A DNA stretch of 64,000 nt. Source: Perca fluviatilis (Eukaryota; Chordata; Actinopteri; Perciformes; Percidae). The position numbers and the translations under genes are program-made. This document shows positions 23,106 through 63,306 of this stretch, one piece after another. The stretch lies in contig NC_053119.1 in the NCBI RefSeq assembly GCF_010015445.1, positions 4,246,550 to 4,310,549 on the forward strand, in the 5' to 3' direction. The stretch's first letter is position 1. Every line of letters starts with the position of its first letter. The notes beneath the pieces are model-generated. The model saw only the letters and a list, made by a program, of their open reading frames with translations, searched no databases and was not told the DNA's origin.

Positions 23106-23797
23106 GAAGGATTTAGGACACGTGTCAAACTCGAGGCCCTCGGGCCAAATCCGGCCCCTCGCAGATTATGATCCGGCCCGCATATTACATATTACAATTT
23201 AGGTTCACAATACATTTTGGGCCACCTATTTTTTGTCACTTTTTCTGACGTTTTTGTCACTTTTGCCGAAATGTTTTGAATTTTTTCTGACTATTTTTGC
23301 CACTTTTTCTAATGTTTTTGGGTGCTTCTTTTCTATGATGGCTGAGGAGCTTTCTCCTGACTTCTTTAGGACTTTATGTCGACCAAACTGTAAGTGAGAA
23401 GACTATAAGACATGCAATGATACAGTCAAATATATTTCTTCATTTAGCCTATGTGAAGAAGAAAAACCCAGATGACAATTCAAATAATACTAAAATTACA
23501 ATGCAAAGTATGTTGTCACGTGTCATTGGGCATTTTTAAGTGGGTATATGGAAATCCTGGAGATTTCTTAGTGGGTATACCGTACGCTGCATTGAAACAC
23601 TTTACAATTAATTCACCCTGAGCATCAATTTGAGATTGAATTTGGAAGCAGTCATGGTTTTTATATCTGCGGCAGGATTACCCTTCTGAAACTAACGATA
23701 CCTGGAAATATATAATATTATATAATATAATATAATATTACCTAAACTGACCTGTGAGAGGCAGCAATGTGCAAAGAAAGCCATAAGAAGAGGATGA
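23106..23797. other. Intergenic, interspersed-repeat fragments
   Basis: Includes GTCAAACTCGAGGCCC (a common fish repeat also seen near 52945) and degenerate TTTTTGTCACTTTTT runs (23220-23330). An AT dinucleotide-rich tract lies at 23708-23740. Confidence 0.4.
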
Positions 23798-23845
23798 GCT
23801 TTTATTTTGAAGAAGCGGTACCGGAAACGGTTGTATTGACCGTGG

Positions 23846-24046
23846 CTACTTGAGCAATGCGGAGTCTGGTTTCTTGTTGTTGTAATAAACCGTTTCCCCC
23901 GCGTGAGTCCTGCTCTTTCCGTCACGTAACTCATCACATACAACCGGAGTGAACCCCCGGAGCCCGTATGTTTGGATAAACTTGTTCAAGTGGACTTTGT
24001 GTAAATGTACACGAAGTTTTACTTCAGGCACATCTCCGTTAGCCAA
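23846..24046 (-). CDS. Small divergent ORF upstream of zinc-finger gene 3, function unknown
   Basis: A 66-codon minus-strand frame (MANGDVPEV, then VHLNKFIQTYGLRGFTPVV) starts about 130 nt upstream of the gene 3 start codon and points away from it. It is the counterpart of 8046-8300. Across the 33 best-aligned codons I count 3 silent and 4 replacement codon differences, which is not strong evidence of protein constraint. After HAG the two copies are out of frame with one another. Either a small divergent gene or a chance frame in a duplicated promoter. Confidence 0.3.
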   Translation of the reverse strand: MANGDVPEVKLRVHLHKVHLNKFIQTYGLRGFTPVVCDELRDGKSRTHAGETVYYNNKKPDSALLK

Positions 24047-24173
24047 GAATGCTAACGGGAGCTAGCGTAGCTGCAAATAGACGGAGACAGAATTTGGCCA
24101 TTTGGTCAGAGGTGCGCAAACGGTGTTTTTGACGCAGTTTGTTCGGAGGAAACGTTTCTGTCGTTGTGTGAAA

Positions 24174-24366
24174 ATGTGTAAAGTCCAAATGCTGAGAGCG
24201 TTGGTGGAGCAGCGACTAACTGCGGCTGCTGAAGAGATATTTGGGCTGTTTGAAAGAACGATAGCAGAGTACGAGGAGGAACTTTGTCGTTCAAAAGAGG
24301 AGAACGAGCGACAACAGAAACTACTGGACGCTGTTTTCAGCCCTCAGCTTCGGTTACACAGAGCAG
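24174..24366 (+). CDS. C2H2 zinc-finger protein, gene 3, exon 1 (N-terminal module)
   Basis: The ATG at 24174 gives MCKVQMLRALVEQRL, then TAAAEEIFGLFERTIAEYEEEL and a charged tail ending HRA. It is 193 nt, identical in length and phase to exon 1 of gene 2, and ends AGAGCAG before donor GTTTGT. It joins in phase to the acceptor at 27772/27773. The upstream 330 nt are also paralogous to 8045-8642, so promoter and exon were duplicated together. The roughly 60-residue acidic helical module is not KRAB; its binding partner is not known to me. Confidence 0.88.
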
Positions 24367-24820
24367 GTTTGTTACCTTTACTTCTCTTTTTTTATTTTAT
24401 TTATTTATTTATTTTTTTATTGACAAAATGTAGTTTACAAAAATCAGGTAAGCAATGATAGCACGTGAACAAGTGCACAAAATTATGAAAATAATAATAA
24501 AAATATATATATATACATATATAGAAACATACGAAGCAATACAAACGAGAAATAACAAAAACATATAAAAGAAATATCAGACAATACAGACAACAACAAA
24601 AAAATAAAATAAATTAAAAAGTACAAGAAGACATAAATTTACAGTTAGTCAGGTTTCAGGGAAAAAAACTCTACAGTTTACACAATTTTAATACATTTTT
24701 TTTTTGTTATGCAACGATCTAAGTGACTTAAGTAGAGATTTAAATTCTGTGAGAAAAGGTACAAAATTAGGAGGTGAGTTAGAAAATGTCTGCTTGTGAA
24801 TATAGAATTTTGCATACAGA
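24367..24820. other. Intron 1 of gene 3, A/T-rich low complexity
   Basis: T-rich then A-rich sequence with no recognised element. Confidence 0.5.
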
Positions 24821-24893
24821 ATAGACGTTTTTCACGGCAGACATGTTGATGTGTCATAGTAGGAAAAGCACAGGTGTATTCAAAACCATTACT

Positions 24894-26036
24894 GATGGCT
24901 GCATTCCACTTAGGAGAGGTCCTGGTATTAAACCATTAATGATGGCTGCATTCCACTTAGGAGAGACCCTGGTATTAAACCATTACTGATGGCTGCATTC
25001 CACTTAGGAGAGACCCTGGTATTAAACCATTACTGATGGCTGCATTCCACTTAGGAGAGACCCTGGTATTAAACCATTACTGATGGCTGCATTCCACTTA
25101 GGAGAGGTCCTGGTATTAAACCATTAATGATGGCTGCATTCCACTTAGGAGAGACCCTGGTATTAAACCATTACTGATGGCTGCATTCCACTTAGGAGAG
25201 GCCCTGGTATTAAACCATTACTGATGGCTGCATTCCACTTAGGAGAGGTCCTGGTATTAAACCATTACTGATGGCTGTATTCCACTTAGGAGAGGTCCTG
25301 GTATTAAACCATTAATGATGGCTGCATTCCACTTAGGAGAGGCCCTGGTATTAAACCATTACTGATGGCTGCATTCCACTTAGGAGAGACCCTGGTATTA
25401 AACCATTACTGATGGCTGCATTCCACTTATGAGAGACCCTGGTATTAAACCATTACTGATGGCTGCATTCCACTTAGGAGAGCCCTGGTATTAAACCATT
25501 ACTGATGGCTGCATTCCACTTAGGAGAGCCTGGTATTAAACCATTACTGATGGCTGCATTCCACTTAGGAGAGGTCCTGGTATTAAACCATTACTGATGG
25601 CTGCATTCCACTTATGAGAGGTCCTGGTATTAAACCATTACTGATGGCGGCATTTCCACTTAGGAGAGGTCCTGGTATTAAACCATTAATGATGGCTGCA
25701 TTCCCGTAAGAGGGGTCCTGGTATTAAACCATTAATGATGGCTGCATTCCACTTAGGAGAGACCCTGGTATTAAACCATTAATGATGGCTGCATTCCACT
25801 TAGGAGAGGTCCTGGTATTAAACCATTAATGATGGCTGCATTCCACTTAGGAGAGGTCCTGGTATTAAACCATTAATGATGGCTGCATTCCACTTAGGAG
25901 AGACCCTGGTATTAAACCGTATTAAACTTAATGGTGGCGCATTCCACTTAGGAGAGGTCCTGGTATTAAACCATTAATGATGGCTGCATTCCACTTAGGA
26001 GAGGTCCTGGTATTAAACCATTACTGATGGCTGCAA
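24894..26036. repeat. Minisatellite, 47-bp unit, about 24 copies
   Basis: The unit contains GGTATTAAACCATTACTGAT followed by GGCTGCATTCCACTTAGGAG. Variants alternate AGGTCC and AGACCC, and ACTG and AATG. Very homogeneous, with a few indels near 25690 and 25915. Confidence 0.95.
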
Positions 26037-26070
26037 GGGCCTCTCCTAAGTGGAATGCAGCCATCATTAA

Positions 26071-26496
26071 TAGGGTTGGGTACCGTTTGGATTTTTACGA
26101 TTCTGATGCTGAAACCGGTACTTTTTAAAACTATTACAATTCCTAAACCGATTCTTGGAAAAACTGAAAAACGACATCAAAGATGTAATATGTTTACTAT
26201 AGCGATCACGTGTAGTGAATGGTTAATATGCTTTTACATCCGTTTTGGTGAGCCCAGAGGGAAGATATACAAATATAATACATGGCACTTTAAAAGTCGC
26301 CTACATTTACGGTAGCTCGCTAGCTGTAGAAGCTACAGAGAAAGGGTGATATTTTTACATCCGTTTCGGAGCGACGGAGGGAAAATATTTCAGTCGACAC
26401 ATTAAGTGGAACCGGAATTTGCGTTCTAATCCGATCCGATTCCTGCCGGTTGCGTAGGAATCGTTTCCATAGTGGAACTGGGTTTCGGGACCCCTA
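26071..26496. mobile_element. hAT-like MITE inside the 24.8-26.6 kb element
   Basis: Ends TAGGGTTGGGTACCG and (rc) TAGGGGTCCCGAAACC are roughly inverted. The flanks ATCATTAA and GTCATTAC are a diverged 8-bp duplication. Confidence 0.55.
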
Positions 26497-26846
26497 GTCA
26501 TTACTGGTTTTGAATGCACCTGTGCTTTTCCTACTATGACATGTCAACATGTCTGCCGTGAAAAAGGTCTATAGGAGAGAGAAATTTGGTGTTTGTTGTT
26601 TTTAGTACATTATACCACGTTAATCCTTTTCCTTACAATACTCTAATGAAGCAGAGACGCTTAATGTCAGATAACGTCCATAATAATTGTACTTTTGGGT
26701 TCGATTTATAAATTTTTTGACAGTTTTCAGTCGTTATGAGGAGCAATATGAGTGAGAAATTTGGTGATCGTTGTTTAAGTACATTAAACCACGTTAAGCT
26801 TTTTATCGTGAAGCGTTTTAGAAGAATGTCCCCTCGTTCTGCGAGA

Positions 26847-27038
26847 AGCAGTGGCAGCAAAACCGGTCCTGTCCTGTTAGTAGTGTCCTGAGGAGTGTCC
26901 CGGGACAGTCGGACACTGTCCTGTGACCCCCAGATGCTGTCCCGTGACTCCATGACTGTCATGGGAGTCACAGGACAGTGTCTGACTGTCCCCTCAGGAC
27001 ACTACTAACAGGACAGGACAGTGTTTGCTGCCACTGCT
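26847..27038. repeat. 192-bp near-perfect palindrome
   Basis: AGCAGTGGCAGCAAA at the left pairs with TTTGCTGCCACTGCT at the right. Further in, CCTGTCCTGTTAGTAGTGTC pairs with GACACTACTAACAGGACAGG, and the centre pairs GTGACTCCATGAC with GTCATGGGAGTCAC. The whole segment can fold into one long hairpin. Confidence 0.85.
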
Positions 27039-27772
27039 GCCGGGTTCGGCACCAACGGAGGACAGGCCGAGCTGAGCGGCACCTCAGTGGCAATTTGTCG
27101 GTAAATCTCCTGGAAAACCCCACAGGAGATTAGTGTGTGCATGGTGCATGACCGGTATGCTGTCGTCAATCTGAATCATGATTTTGTTAAGCTCGATTTG
27201 TTTGTTTTTCATTTTATTTAATTACTTCTGCCGAGGAAGTATTGCCACAAGTTGCCACAGGGTGTCAAAAGTCACCTTCATCTGCAACATAGATGTCAGT
27301 AGTCAGTAGGCTATGTTTTAGTTTAGTTTAATTCTTTTTTTTGGCCATCTGTAACTCACAACAGTCAAACATGCGTAGAGACAAGAAACAAACAAGACCG
27401 AAAAGGTGTAGGCTGAAGCCGGAGCTTATTACGCCTACCCTTTTTACATAAAAGTATATATTTTCATACAAAAATTTAAGTTACAGAAACTAAGTATACA
27501 CCATATACCCCAGTACAACACAAGAAGTCCAATACATTTTGTGCACCTTCTGGTATTCACACTTCTGTTTTATATTTCTTAATCACCTTTTATATTTAAA
27601 TAATTATAATTTGATTTGAGGTAGATACCTAACTAAACTGCGAACATAATAAGTCAGCTAAATGTAAAATTAGGTTTCTAATGAGATGCAAACCCCAGTC
27701 CCCTGGGTGTTTGACCCATTCATCCACCATGATCTCCTGCCCTGATGCTCTTTATAATGTTCTTCTCCTCAG

Positions 27773-28692
27773 ATGTCCAGCAGCTGTCGGTGGTGAAAGC
27801 AGAGGTTCCCCCTGAGCAGCAGGAGTGGAGCTCCAGTCTGGACCAGGAGGACCCAGAGCCCCCCCCACACATTAAAGAGGAACAGGAGGAATTCTGGACC
27901 AGTCAGGAGGGAGAGCAGCTCCAAGGGCTGGAGGAGGCTGATATCAAGTTCCTGTTCACTCCTGTTCCTGTGAAGAGTGACGAAGATGATGAAGAGAAAG
28001 CTCAGTCCTCACAGCTTCATGAAACCCAAACTGAGGAGAACAGAGATTCAGAGAGAGCAGAAGCTGATGGAGAGGACTGGGGAGGACCAGAACCAGCCAG
28101 GAACTCAGATCCAGATAGTCCTTTACAACCAGCTACTCATAACAAGACTTCAAACTCCTCTGAATCTCAGACTGACAGTGCAGACTGGGAGGAGACTCTG
28201 CAAAACAATGAAGTAGCTGTAAGTGATGTGGAATGTAATACTGGAAACACATCAGTTAGCTCCTCTGAATGTGCTGGAAGCTTTGGCGGAAATATCTTTG
28301 TATTCAGTCACACTTTGGGTCAACACACGACAACCCACACAGGGGGGAAATCATTTAGTTGTTCAATTTGCAGTAAAACATTCGCAGACCCTAGAAATCT
28401 GAGACGACACATGTCCGTCCACACAGGCGAGAAACCATTTATTTGTTCAATTTGCGGTAAAGGATTCGCTCAAAAGACACATCTCAGGAAACACCTGGTT
28501 ATCCACACAGGTGAGAAAACATTCATTTGTTTCTTCTGTGAAAAAAGATTTCGAGACCGTAGCTCTCTGAAGCGACACCTGATCGTCCACACGGGGGAAA
28601 AACAATTTAACTGTTCGCTTTGTGATAAAAGATTCGCACTAAAGCAAACTCTGAAACGGCACTTGCTTGTCCACACGGGGGAGAAGTTATAG
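27773..28692 (+). CDS. C2H2 zinc-finger protein, gene 3, exon 2
   Basis: Acceptor CTCCTCAG ends at 27772; the split Asp codon leads into VQQLSVVKAEVPPEQQEW. The exon is 920 nt ending TAG at 28690-28692, so with exon 1 the protein is 370 residues. The acidic linker is close to gene 1 (it keeps the segment deleted in gene 2). A degenerate cysteine-less finger is followed by four intact fingers, FSCSICSKTFADPRNLRRH to FNCSLCDKRFALKQTLKRH. The fingers differ more from genes 1 and 2 than the linker does. After the stop, sequence reading FCD, stop, RFADPSGLRRHFTVH is a former extra finger now outside the protein. Confidence 0.93.
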
Positions 28693-28754
28693 TTTTGTGA
28701 TTAAAGATTTGCAGACCCTAGTGGTCTGAGACGACACTTTACGGTCCACTTTGT
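28693..28754 (+). pseudogene. Vestigial zinc finger downstream of gene 3 stop
   Basis: In frame after TAG, the sequence reads VLCD-like residues, a stop, then RFADPSGLRRHFTVH. The helix and histidine pair are preserved but the first cysteine region is damaged. It shows that gene 3 once had at least one more finger. Confidence 0.6.
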
Positions 28755-28789
28755 AGAAATAGTTGCTCAGACAATTCTTTTCCAGCAGA

Positions 28790-28795
28790 ATTAAA
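28790..28795 (+). promoter_or_regulatory. Possible variant polyadenylation signal of gene 3 at a transposon junction
   Basis: ATTAAA 98 nt after the stop is formed partly by the TTAA target site of the MITE starting at 28791. A weak call made by position only. Confidence 0.25.
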
Positions 28796-28832
28796 GGTCC
28801 CCCATGACATGCTGCTTTTTGGATGCTTTTTA

Positions 28833-29477
28833 TACAGGCCTTAGTGGTCCCCTAATACTGTATCTGAAGTCTCTTTTATATAGGCCTTAGTGGTCCCCTA
28901 ATACTGTATCTGAAGTCTCTTTTATATAGGCCTTAGTGGTCCCCTAATACTGTATCTGAAGTCTCTTTTATACAGGCCTTAGTGGTCCCCTAATACTGTA
29001 TCTGAAGTCTCTTTTATATAGGCCTTAGTGGTCCCCTAATACTGTATCTGAAGTCTCTTTTATATAGGCCTTAGTGGTCCCCTAATACTGTATCTGAAGT
29101 CTCTTTTATACAGGCCTTAGTGGTCCCCTAATACTGTATCTGAAGTCTCTTTTATATATAGGCCTTAGTGGTCCCCTAATACTGTATCTGAAGTCTCTTT
29201 TATATAGGCCTTAGTGGTCCCCTAATACTGTATCTGAAGTCTCTTTTATATAGACCTTAGTGGTCCCCTAATACTGTATCTGAAGTCTCTTTTATATAGG
29301 CCTTAGTGGTCCCCTAATACTGTATCTGAAGTCTCTTTTATATAGGCCTTAGTGGTCCCCTAATACTGTATCTGAGGTCTCTTTTATATAGACCTTAGTG
29401 GTCCCCTAATACTGTATCTGAAGTCTCTTTTATATAGACCTTAGTGGTCCCCTAATACTGTATCTGAAGTCTCTTTT
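28833..29477. repeat. Minisatellite, 46-bp unit (left part, about 14 copies)
   Basis: The unit contains TATAGGCCTTAGTGGTCCCC, then TAATACTGTATCTGAAGTCT and CTTTTA. It continues at 31104-31375 (about 6 copies) after the Tc1 insertion. Confidence 0.96.
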
Positions 29478-29478
29478 A

Positions 29479-31101
29479 CAGTGCCTTGCAAAGTATTCGC
29501 CCTTTTGAACTTTTCGACCTTTTGCCACATTTCAGGCCTCAAACATAAAGATATAAAACTGTAATTTTTGTGAAGAATCAACAACAAGTGGGACACAATC
29601 ATGAAGTGGAACGGAAATTTATTGGATATTTCAAACCTTTTAAACAAATAAAAACTGAAATATTGGGTGCAAAATTATTCAGCCCCCTTAAGTTAATACT
29701 TTGTAGCGCCACCTTTTGCTGACGATTACAGCTGTAAGCGTTGCGGGGTATGTCTCTATCAGTTTTGCACATCGAGAGACTGACATTTTTGCCCATTCCT
29801 CCTTGCAAAACAGCTCGAGCTCAGTGAGGTTGGATGGAGAGCGTTTGTGAACAGCAGTTTTCAGTTCTTTCCACATATTCTCGATTGGATTCAGGTCAGG
29901 ACTTTGACTTGGCCATTCTAACACCTGGATATGTTTATTTGTGAACCATTCCATTGTAGATTTTGCTTTATGTTTTGGATCATTGTCTTGTTGGAAGACA
30001 AATCTCTGTCCCAGTCTCAGGTCTTTTGCAGACTCCATCAGGTTTTCTTCCAGAATGGTCCTGTATTTGGCTCCATCCATCTTCCCATCAATTTTAACCA
30101 TCTTCCCTGTCCCTGCTGAAGAAAAGCAGGCCCAAACCATGATGCTGCCACCACCATGTTTGACAGTGGGGATGGTGTGTTCAGGGTTGATGAGCTGTGT
30201 TGCTTTTACGCCAAACATAACGTTTTGCATTGTTGCCAAAAAGGTCCGATTTTGGTTTCATCTGACCACAGCACCTTCTTCCACATGTTTGGTGTGTCTC
30301 CCAGGTGGCTTTTGGCAAACTTTAAACGACACTTTTTATGGATATCTTTAAGAAATGGCTTTCTTCTTGCCACTCTTCCATAAAGGCCAGATTTGTGCAG
30401 TATACGACTGATTGTTGTCCTATGGACAGAGTCTCCCGCCTCAGCTGTAGATCTCTGCAGTTCATCCAGAGTGATCATGGGCCTCTTGGCTGCATCTCTG
30501 ATCAGTCTTCTCATTGTATGAGCTGAAAGTTTAGAGGGACGGCTGGGTCTTCGTAGATTTGTAGTGGTCTGATACTCCTTCCATTTCAATATTATCGCTT
30601 GCACAGTGCTCCTTGGGATGTTTAAAGCTTGGGAAATCTTTTTGTATCCAAATCCGGCTTTAAACTTCTCCACAACAGTATCTCGGACCTGCCTGGTGTG
30701 TTCCTTGTTCTTCATGATGCTCTCGCGCTTATACGGACCTCTGAGACTATCACAGAGCAGGTGCATTTATACGGAGACTTGATTACACACAGCTGGATTC
30801 TATTTATCATCATTAGTCATTTAGGTCAACATTGGATCATTCAGAGATCCTCACTGAACTTCTGGAGAGAGTTTGCTGCACTGAAAGTAAAGGGGCTGAA
30901 TAATTTTGCATGCCCACTTTTTCAGTTTATTTGTTAAAAAAGTTTGAAATAGCCAATGAATTTCGTTCCACTTCATAATTGGGACCCACTTGTTGTTGAT
31001 TCTTCACAAAAAATTACAGTTTTATATCTTTATGTTTGAGGCCTGAAATGTGGCAAAAGGTCGAAACGTTCAAGGGGGCCGAATACTTTCGCAAGGCACT
31101 G
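29479..31101 (-). mobile_element. Tc1 transposon, 1623 bp, near full-length
   Basis: Inserted into the 46-bp repeat at TA; the duplicated TA is at 29477-29478 and 31102-31103, and joining the flanks restores one repeat unit. Long inverted terminal repeats of about 215 bp start CAGTGCCTTGC and contain CCACATTTCAGGCCTCAAAC on each side. The length and layout are those of a complete fish Tc1. The transposase lies on the minus strand and is frameshifted. Confidence 0.95.
29688..30715 (-). pseudogene. Tc1 transposase (DD34E), frameshifted
   Basis: Starts MKNKEHTRQVRDTVVEKF at 30715. An N-terminal helix-turn-helix (GYKKISQALNIPRSTVQAI) and a linker RRPSRPSK are followed by the first catalytic Asp in WSDETKI. 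Just after that (about 30260-30206) the frame is lost and regained by two small indels, one beside a run of T/A. The rest runs from about 30239 to the stop and contains the second Asp (FQQDNDPKH) and the catalytic Glu (NPIENMW), with 34 residues between them. All three catalytic residues are present but not in one frame, so the copy cannot make an intact enzyme. Confidence 0.92.
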
Positions 31102-31103
31102 TA

Positions 31104-31375
31104 TATAGGCCTTAGTGGTCCCCTAATACTGTATCTGAAGTCTCTTTTATATAGACCTTAGTGGTCCCCTAATACTGTATCTGAAGTCTCTTTTATATAG
31201 ACCTTAGTGGTCCCCTAATACTGTATCTGAAGTCTCTTTTATATAGGCCTTAGTGGTCCCCTAATACTGTATCTGAAGTCTCTTTTATATAGACCTTAGT
31301 GGTCCCCTAATACTGTATCTGAAGTCTCTTTTATATAGACCTTAGTGGTCCCCTAATACTTTATCTGAAGTCTCT
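31104..31375. repeat. Minisatellite, 46-bp unit (right part, about 6 copies)
   Basis: Continuation of 28833-29477 beyond the Tc1 insertion. Confidence 0.95.
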
Positions 31376-31632
31376 TTCCCAAATTCTCTGGGCGGGCAAA
31401 GCAGAGAAAGGGGAGGTAACCTTGCTCCTTATGATGTCATAAGGAGAAGATTCCTGATTGGTCCATCTGAGCTTTCATTTTCTCAAAGGCAGAGCAGGAT
31501 ACCCAGGGCTCGGTTTACACCTATCACCATTTCTAGCCACTGGGGGGCCATAGGCAGGCTGGGGGAACTCATATTAATGTTAAACACAAAAAAAACTCAA
31601 AGTGAAATTTTCATGCCATGGGACCTTTTAAA

Positions 31633-32448
31633 ATACTGGCGGAGAGACCCTATTACAACCGCCTCTCTCTACATTATCCCTTACCTGCTGTTCTGTGTGT
31701 ACCTTTTCTTGTAATAAAGAATTTCAAATTTCTACAACAGGATTCTTTGGGTGATATTTTCTCCCGGTAGCTTCTCTAGCTGAACTGAAAACCATAAAAC
31801 TTCATTTTTGGGTGGTGTTGCATATGTGAAAGGATTAGATCCACATGTAAAAAATGAAAGTCTTACTTTCAATGTTGAACGAAAAAAAAAAAAAAACTGT
31901 AAAGTTTTAACTCTGAATTCTGAGAAAAAAGGCTGAATTTTAAACTCAAGAAGTCAAATTTCACTCTTTACATTAGCCCAAATCCTCTTCCATAAACGCA
32001 TTACTTGACATAGTAAGGTTTAGTTCCTAAACTTACTGTTTAGTAATGTAAGTTTAGGAGAGCAGGGTATCTTGTCACCCCTTCAATTTCTCTGTATCAG
32101 TACTTCACTATCAGTCATTTTCCATATCAAATTAAAGATTAAATTTCATCTCACTTTCATATGGGGTTATACATAGTTAAGTAGAGACTGTGCATTTGTG
32201 ACAAGTTGCCCCATCACCTGATGGTAGTTGTACATTGTCACTTCTTTTATTTATGGCATTATTTGTTTATTTTGTTTGTTATACAAAAGAACATGAACTG
32301 TAACCCTACATCCTGTCGTCTGCACATTCTGTCCTTTTTGCACATCCCTCTACATTTTGGTACATAATTCTGCACTAACCACACAGCCTCTTTTTTATTT
32401 TCTTCTCTTCTTAATGTTAAATTGGTGTGTGTGTGTGTGTGTATATAT
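31633..32448. other. Intergenic, nothing recognised
   Basis: AT-rich spacer without supported features. A short GT run precedes the next MITE. Confidence 0.5.
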
Positions 32449-32772
32449 TAGGGCTGGGCGATATGGATAAAATTAAATATCACGATATCGATACCGCAAC
32501 GATATTGTGGTGTTGACTATTGGTGTTTTCACAAAATATTTACACAGTGAGATTTTAGATCAATAATCATCAGTAATGTGGAAGTAATGACTAAATGGGT
32601 AAAGGTGAATAATAGAAGAGCTAGAACAGTCTGGTAAGTTCAGACAATGACATCACTTTACTGTAATGCAGCCTTTAAAACCAGGAAAAGACACTTATGT
32701 CATATTATGATATCCAAAATCTAAGACGAAATCTAGTCTCATATTACGATATCTATATATTTCCCAGCTCTA
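32449..32772. mobile_element. hAT-type MITE inserted in a GT/AT microsatellite
   Basis: Ends TAGGGCTGGGCGATATGG and (rc) TAGAGCTGGGAAATATATAG are inverted, with ATATCGATA / TACGATATC motifs inside. The flanking duplication is obscured by the repetitive flanks (GTATATAT / GTGTGTAT). Confidence 0.7.
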
Positions 32773-33485
32773 GTGTGTATATGTGTGTGTATGTATATAT
32801 TGTGTATTGTGTGTGGTGTTTTTTATAACATTGTTTTTATGTATGCACCATCTACCAGAGCATATTCCTAATAAGTGCTACTTAACTGGCAATAAATCTT
32901 ACTTTCTGGTGTATAAAAGGTTTCTGAAGTTCTGTAATTGAAGTATTTTGCAGGACTCCTTATGGATTTATTTTCCAGCTTTACCTGGCTCACTGCACTC
33001 ACCTTTATGTTGGGGGTTGTGTGCTGCCATAGTCTGTCTTTCATTTATAATGTGGACCTACTGTGTATTAACAGGCTTCCCTTTGACCTTTCTTCTTTCT
33101 ATATTTCCTTCATTGTGTTTCCTACAAAAGGATGTTTTTTCATCATATTGTCAACTATGACAAATTTCCCCTAAAAACTTATAATTCACCTTTTCTCTCC
33201 TCCATTCTGTGCAAAAATATATTGAAAATAATTGCTTATCTTATCTTATGCAGTTAAGTTTGTTTTTTTAGTCTTACAGGGACATATACTGTATATCAAG
33301 AGCAAAATGACTTCAGACCAAACAACATATTCCTCCAAAACGAGACTCTCATAAATATTCTCAGTAATAAAAGCACATAGGTGTTTTTGAAAGTCTTCAC
33401 TAGACTGGTTTCAACAGTTTTTCAGCTTTCGCAATCATGGACGTCAAATAGACGCGACTTAAGGCGTGTTTTCGTCGACTGGTAC
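32773..33485. other. Spacer upstream of dld, nothing recognised
   Basis: No gene seen on either strand. The last part is expected to hold the dld promoter. Confidence 0.5.
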
Positions 33486-33497
33486 TGCGCATGCGCA
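33486..33497 (+). promoter_or_regulatory. NRF-1-type site in the dld promoter
   Basis: TGCGCATGCGCA is a perfect 12-bp palindrome matching the known NRF-1 recognition sequence. It lies 67 nt before the dld start codon. NRF-1 drives many nuclear genes for mitochondrial proteins, so use by dld is plausible; binding is inferred. No TATA box is evident. Confidence 0.65.
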
Positions 33498-33563
33498 ATG
33501 ACAGGAGTCCTTGGCTGATCGGCCTACTGTAGGTTACAGATCCGGTAAGGGGACACAGACAAA

Positions 33564-63159
<29,596 letters not shown>

Positions 63160-63306
63160 TAGCACCTCCATCCATGTCATGCCATGTCAGGGTTCATATA
63201 TACGTTTTGAACAAAACCAGGAAAAGTTATGGAATTTGGAAAAGGCAAATTCCAGCCCTGGAAAGGTTTTGGAAACATAAAAAGACCCAGAAAGTTTTGG
63301 GAAAGT

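Larger units (their letters stand above)
24821..26573. mobile_element. TIR element whose interior is a 47-bp minisatellite
   Basis: The left end ATAGACGTTTTTCACGGCAG and about 75 bp after it return inverted at the right end (CTGCCGTGAAAAAGGTCTAT). The interior is tandem repeats (24894-26036), then one inverted half unit (26037-26067), with a hAT insertion at 26071-26496. No transposase. Confidence 0.75.
28791..31632. mobile_element. TTAA-flanked MITE with internal 46-bp minisatellite, split by a Tc1 element
   Basis: The left end TTAAAGGTCCCCCATGACAT and the right end CATGCCATGGGACCTTTTAA are inverted, and TTAA is present at both boundaries, as for piggyBac-type insertion. The interior is a tandem array (28833-29477 and 31104-31375), then a unique right part with CTTATGATGTCATAAGGAG. 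A second copy in opposite orientation is in dld intron 10 (58497-59815). Confidence 0.8.

Noticed and set aside
26633..26971. 112-codon minus-strand gene
   Set aside because: Overlaps the long palindrome, has no recognisable domain and sits in the intron of gene 3.
29931..30937. Plus-strand frames opposite the Tc1 transposase
   Set aside because: Shadows of the minus-strand transposase.
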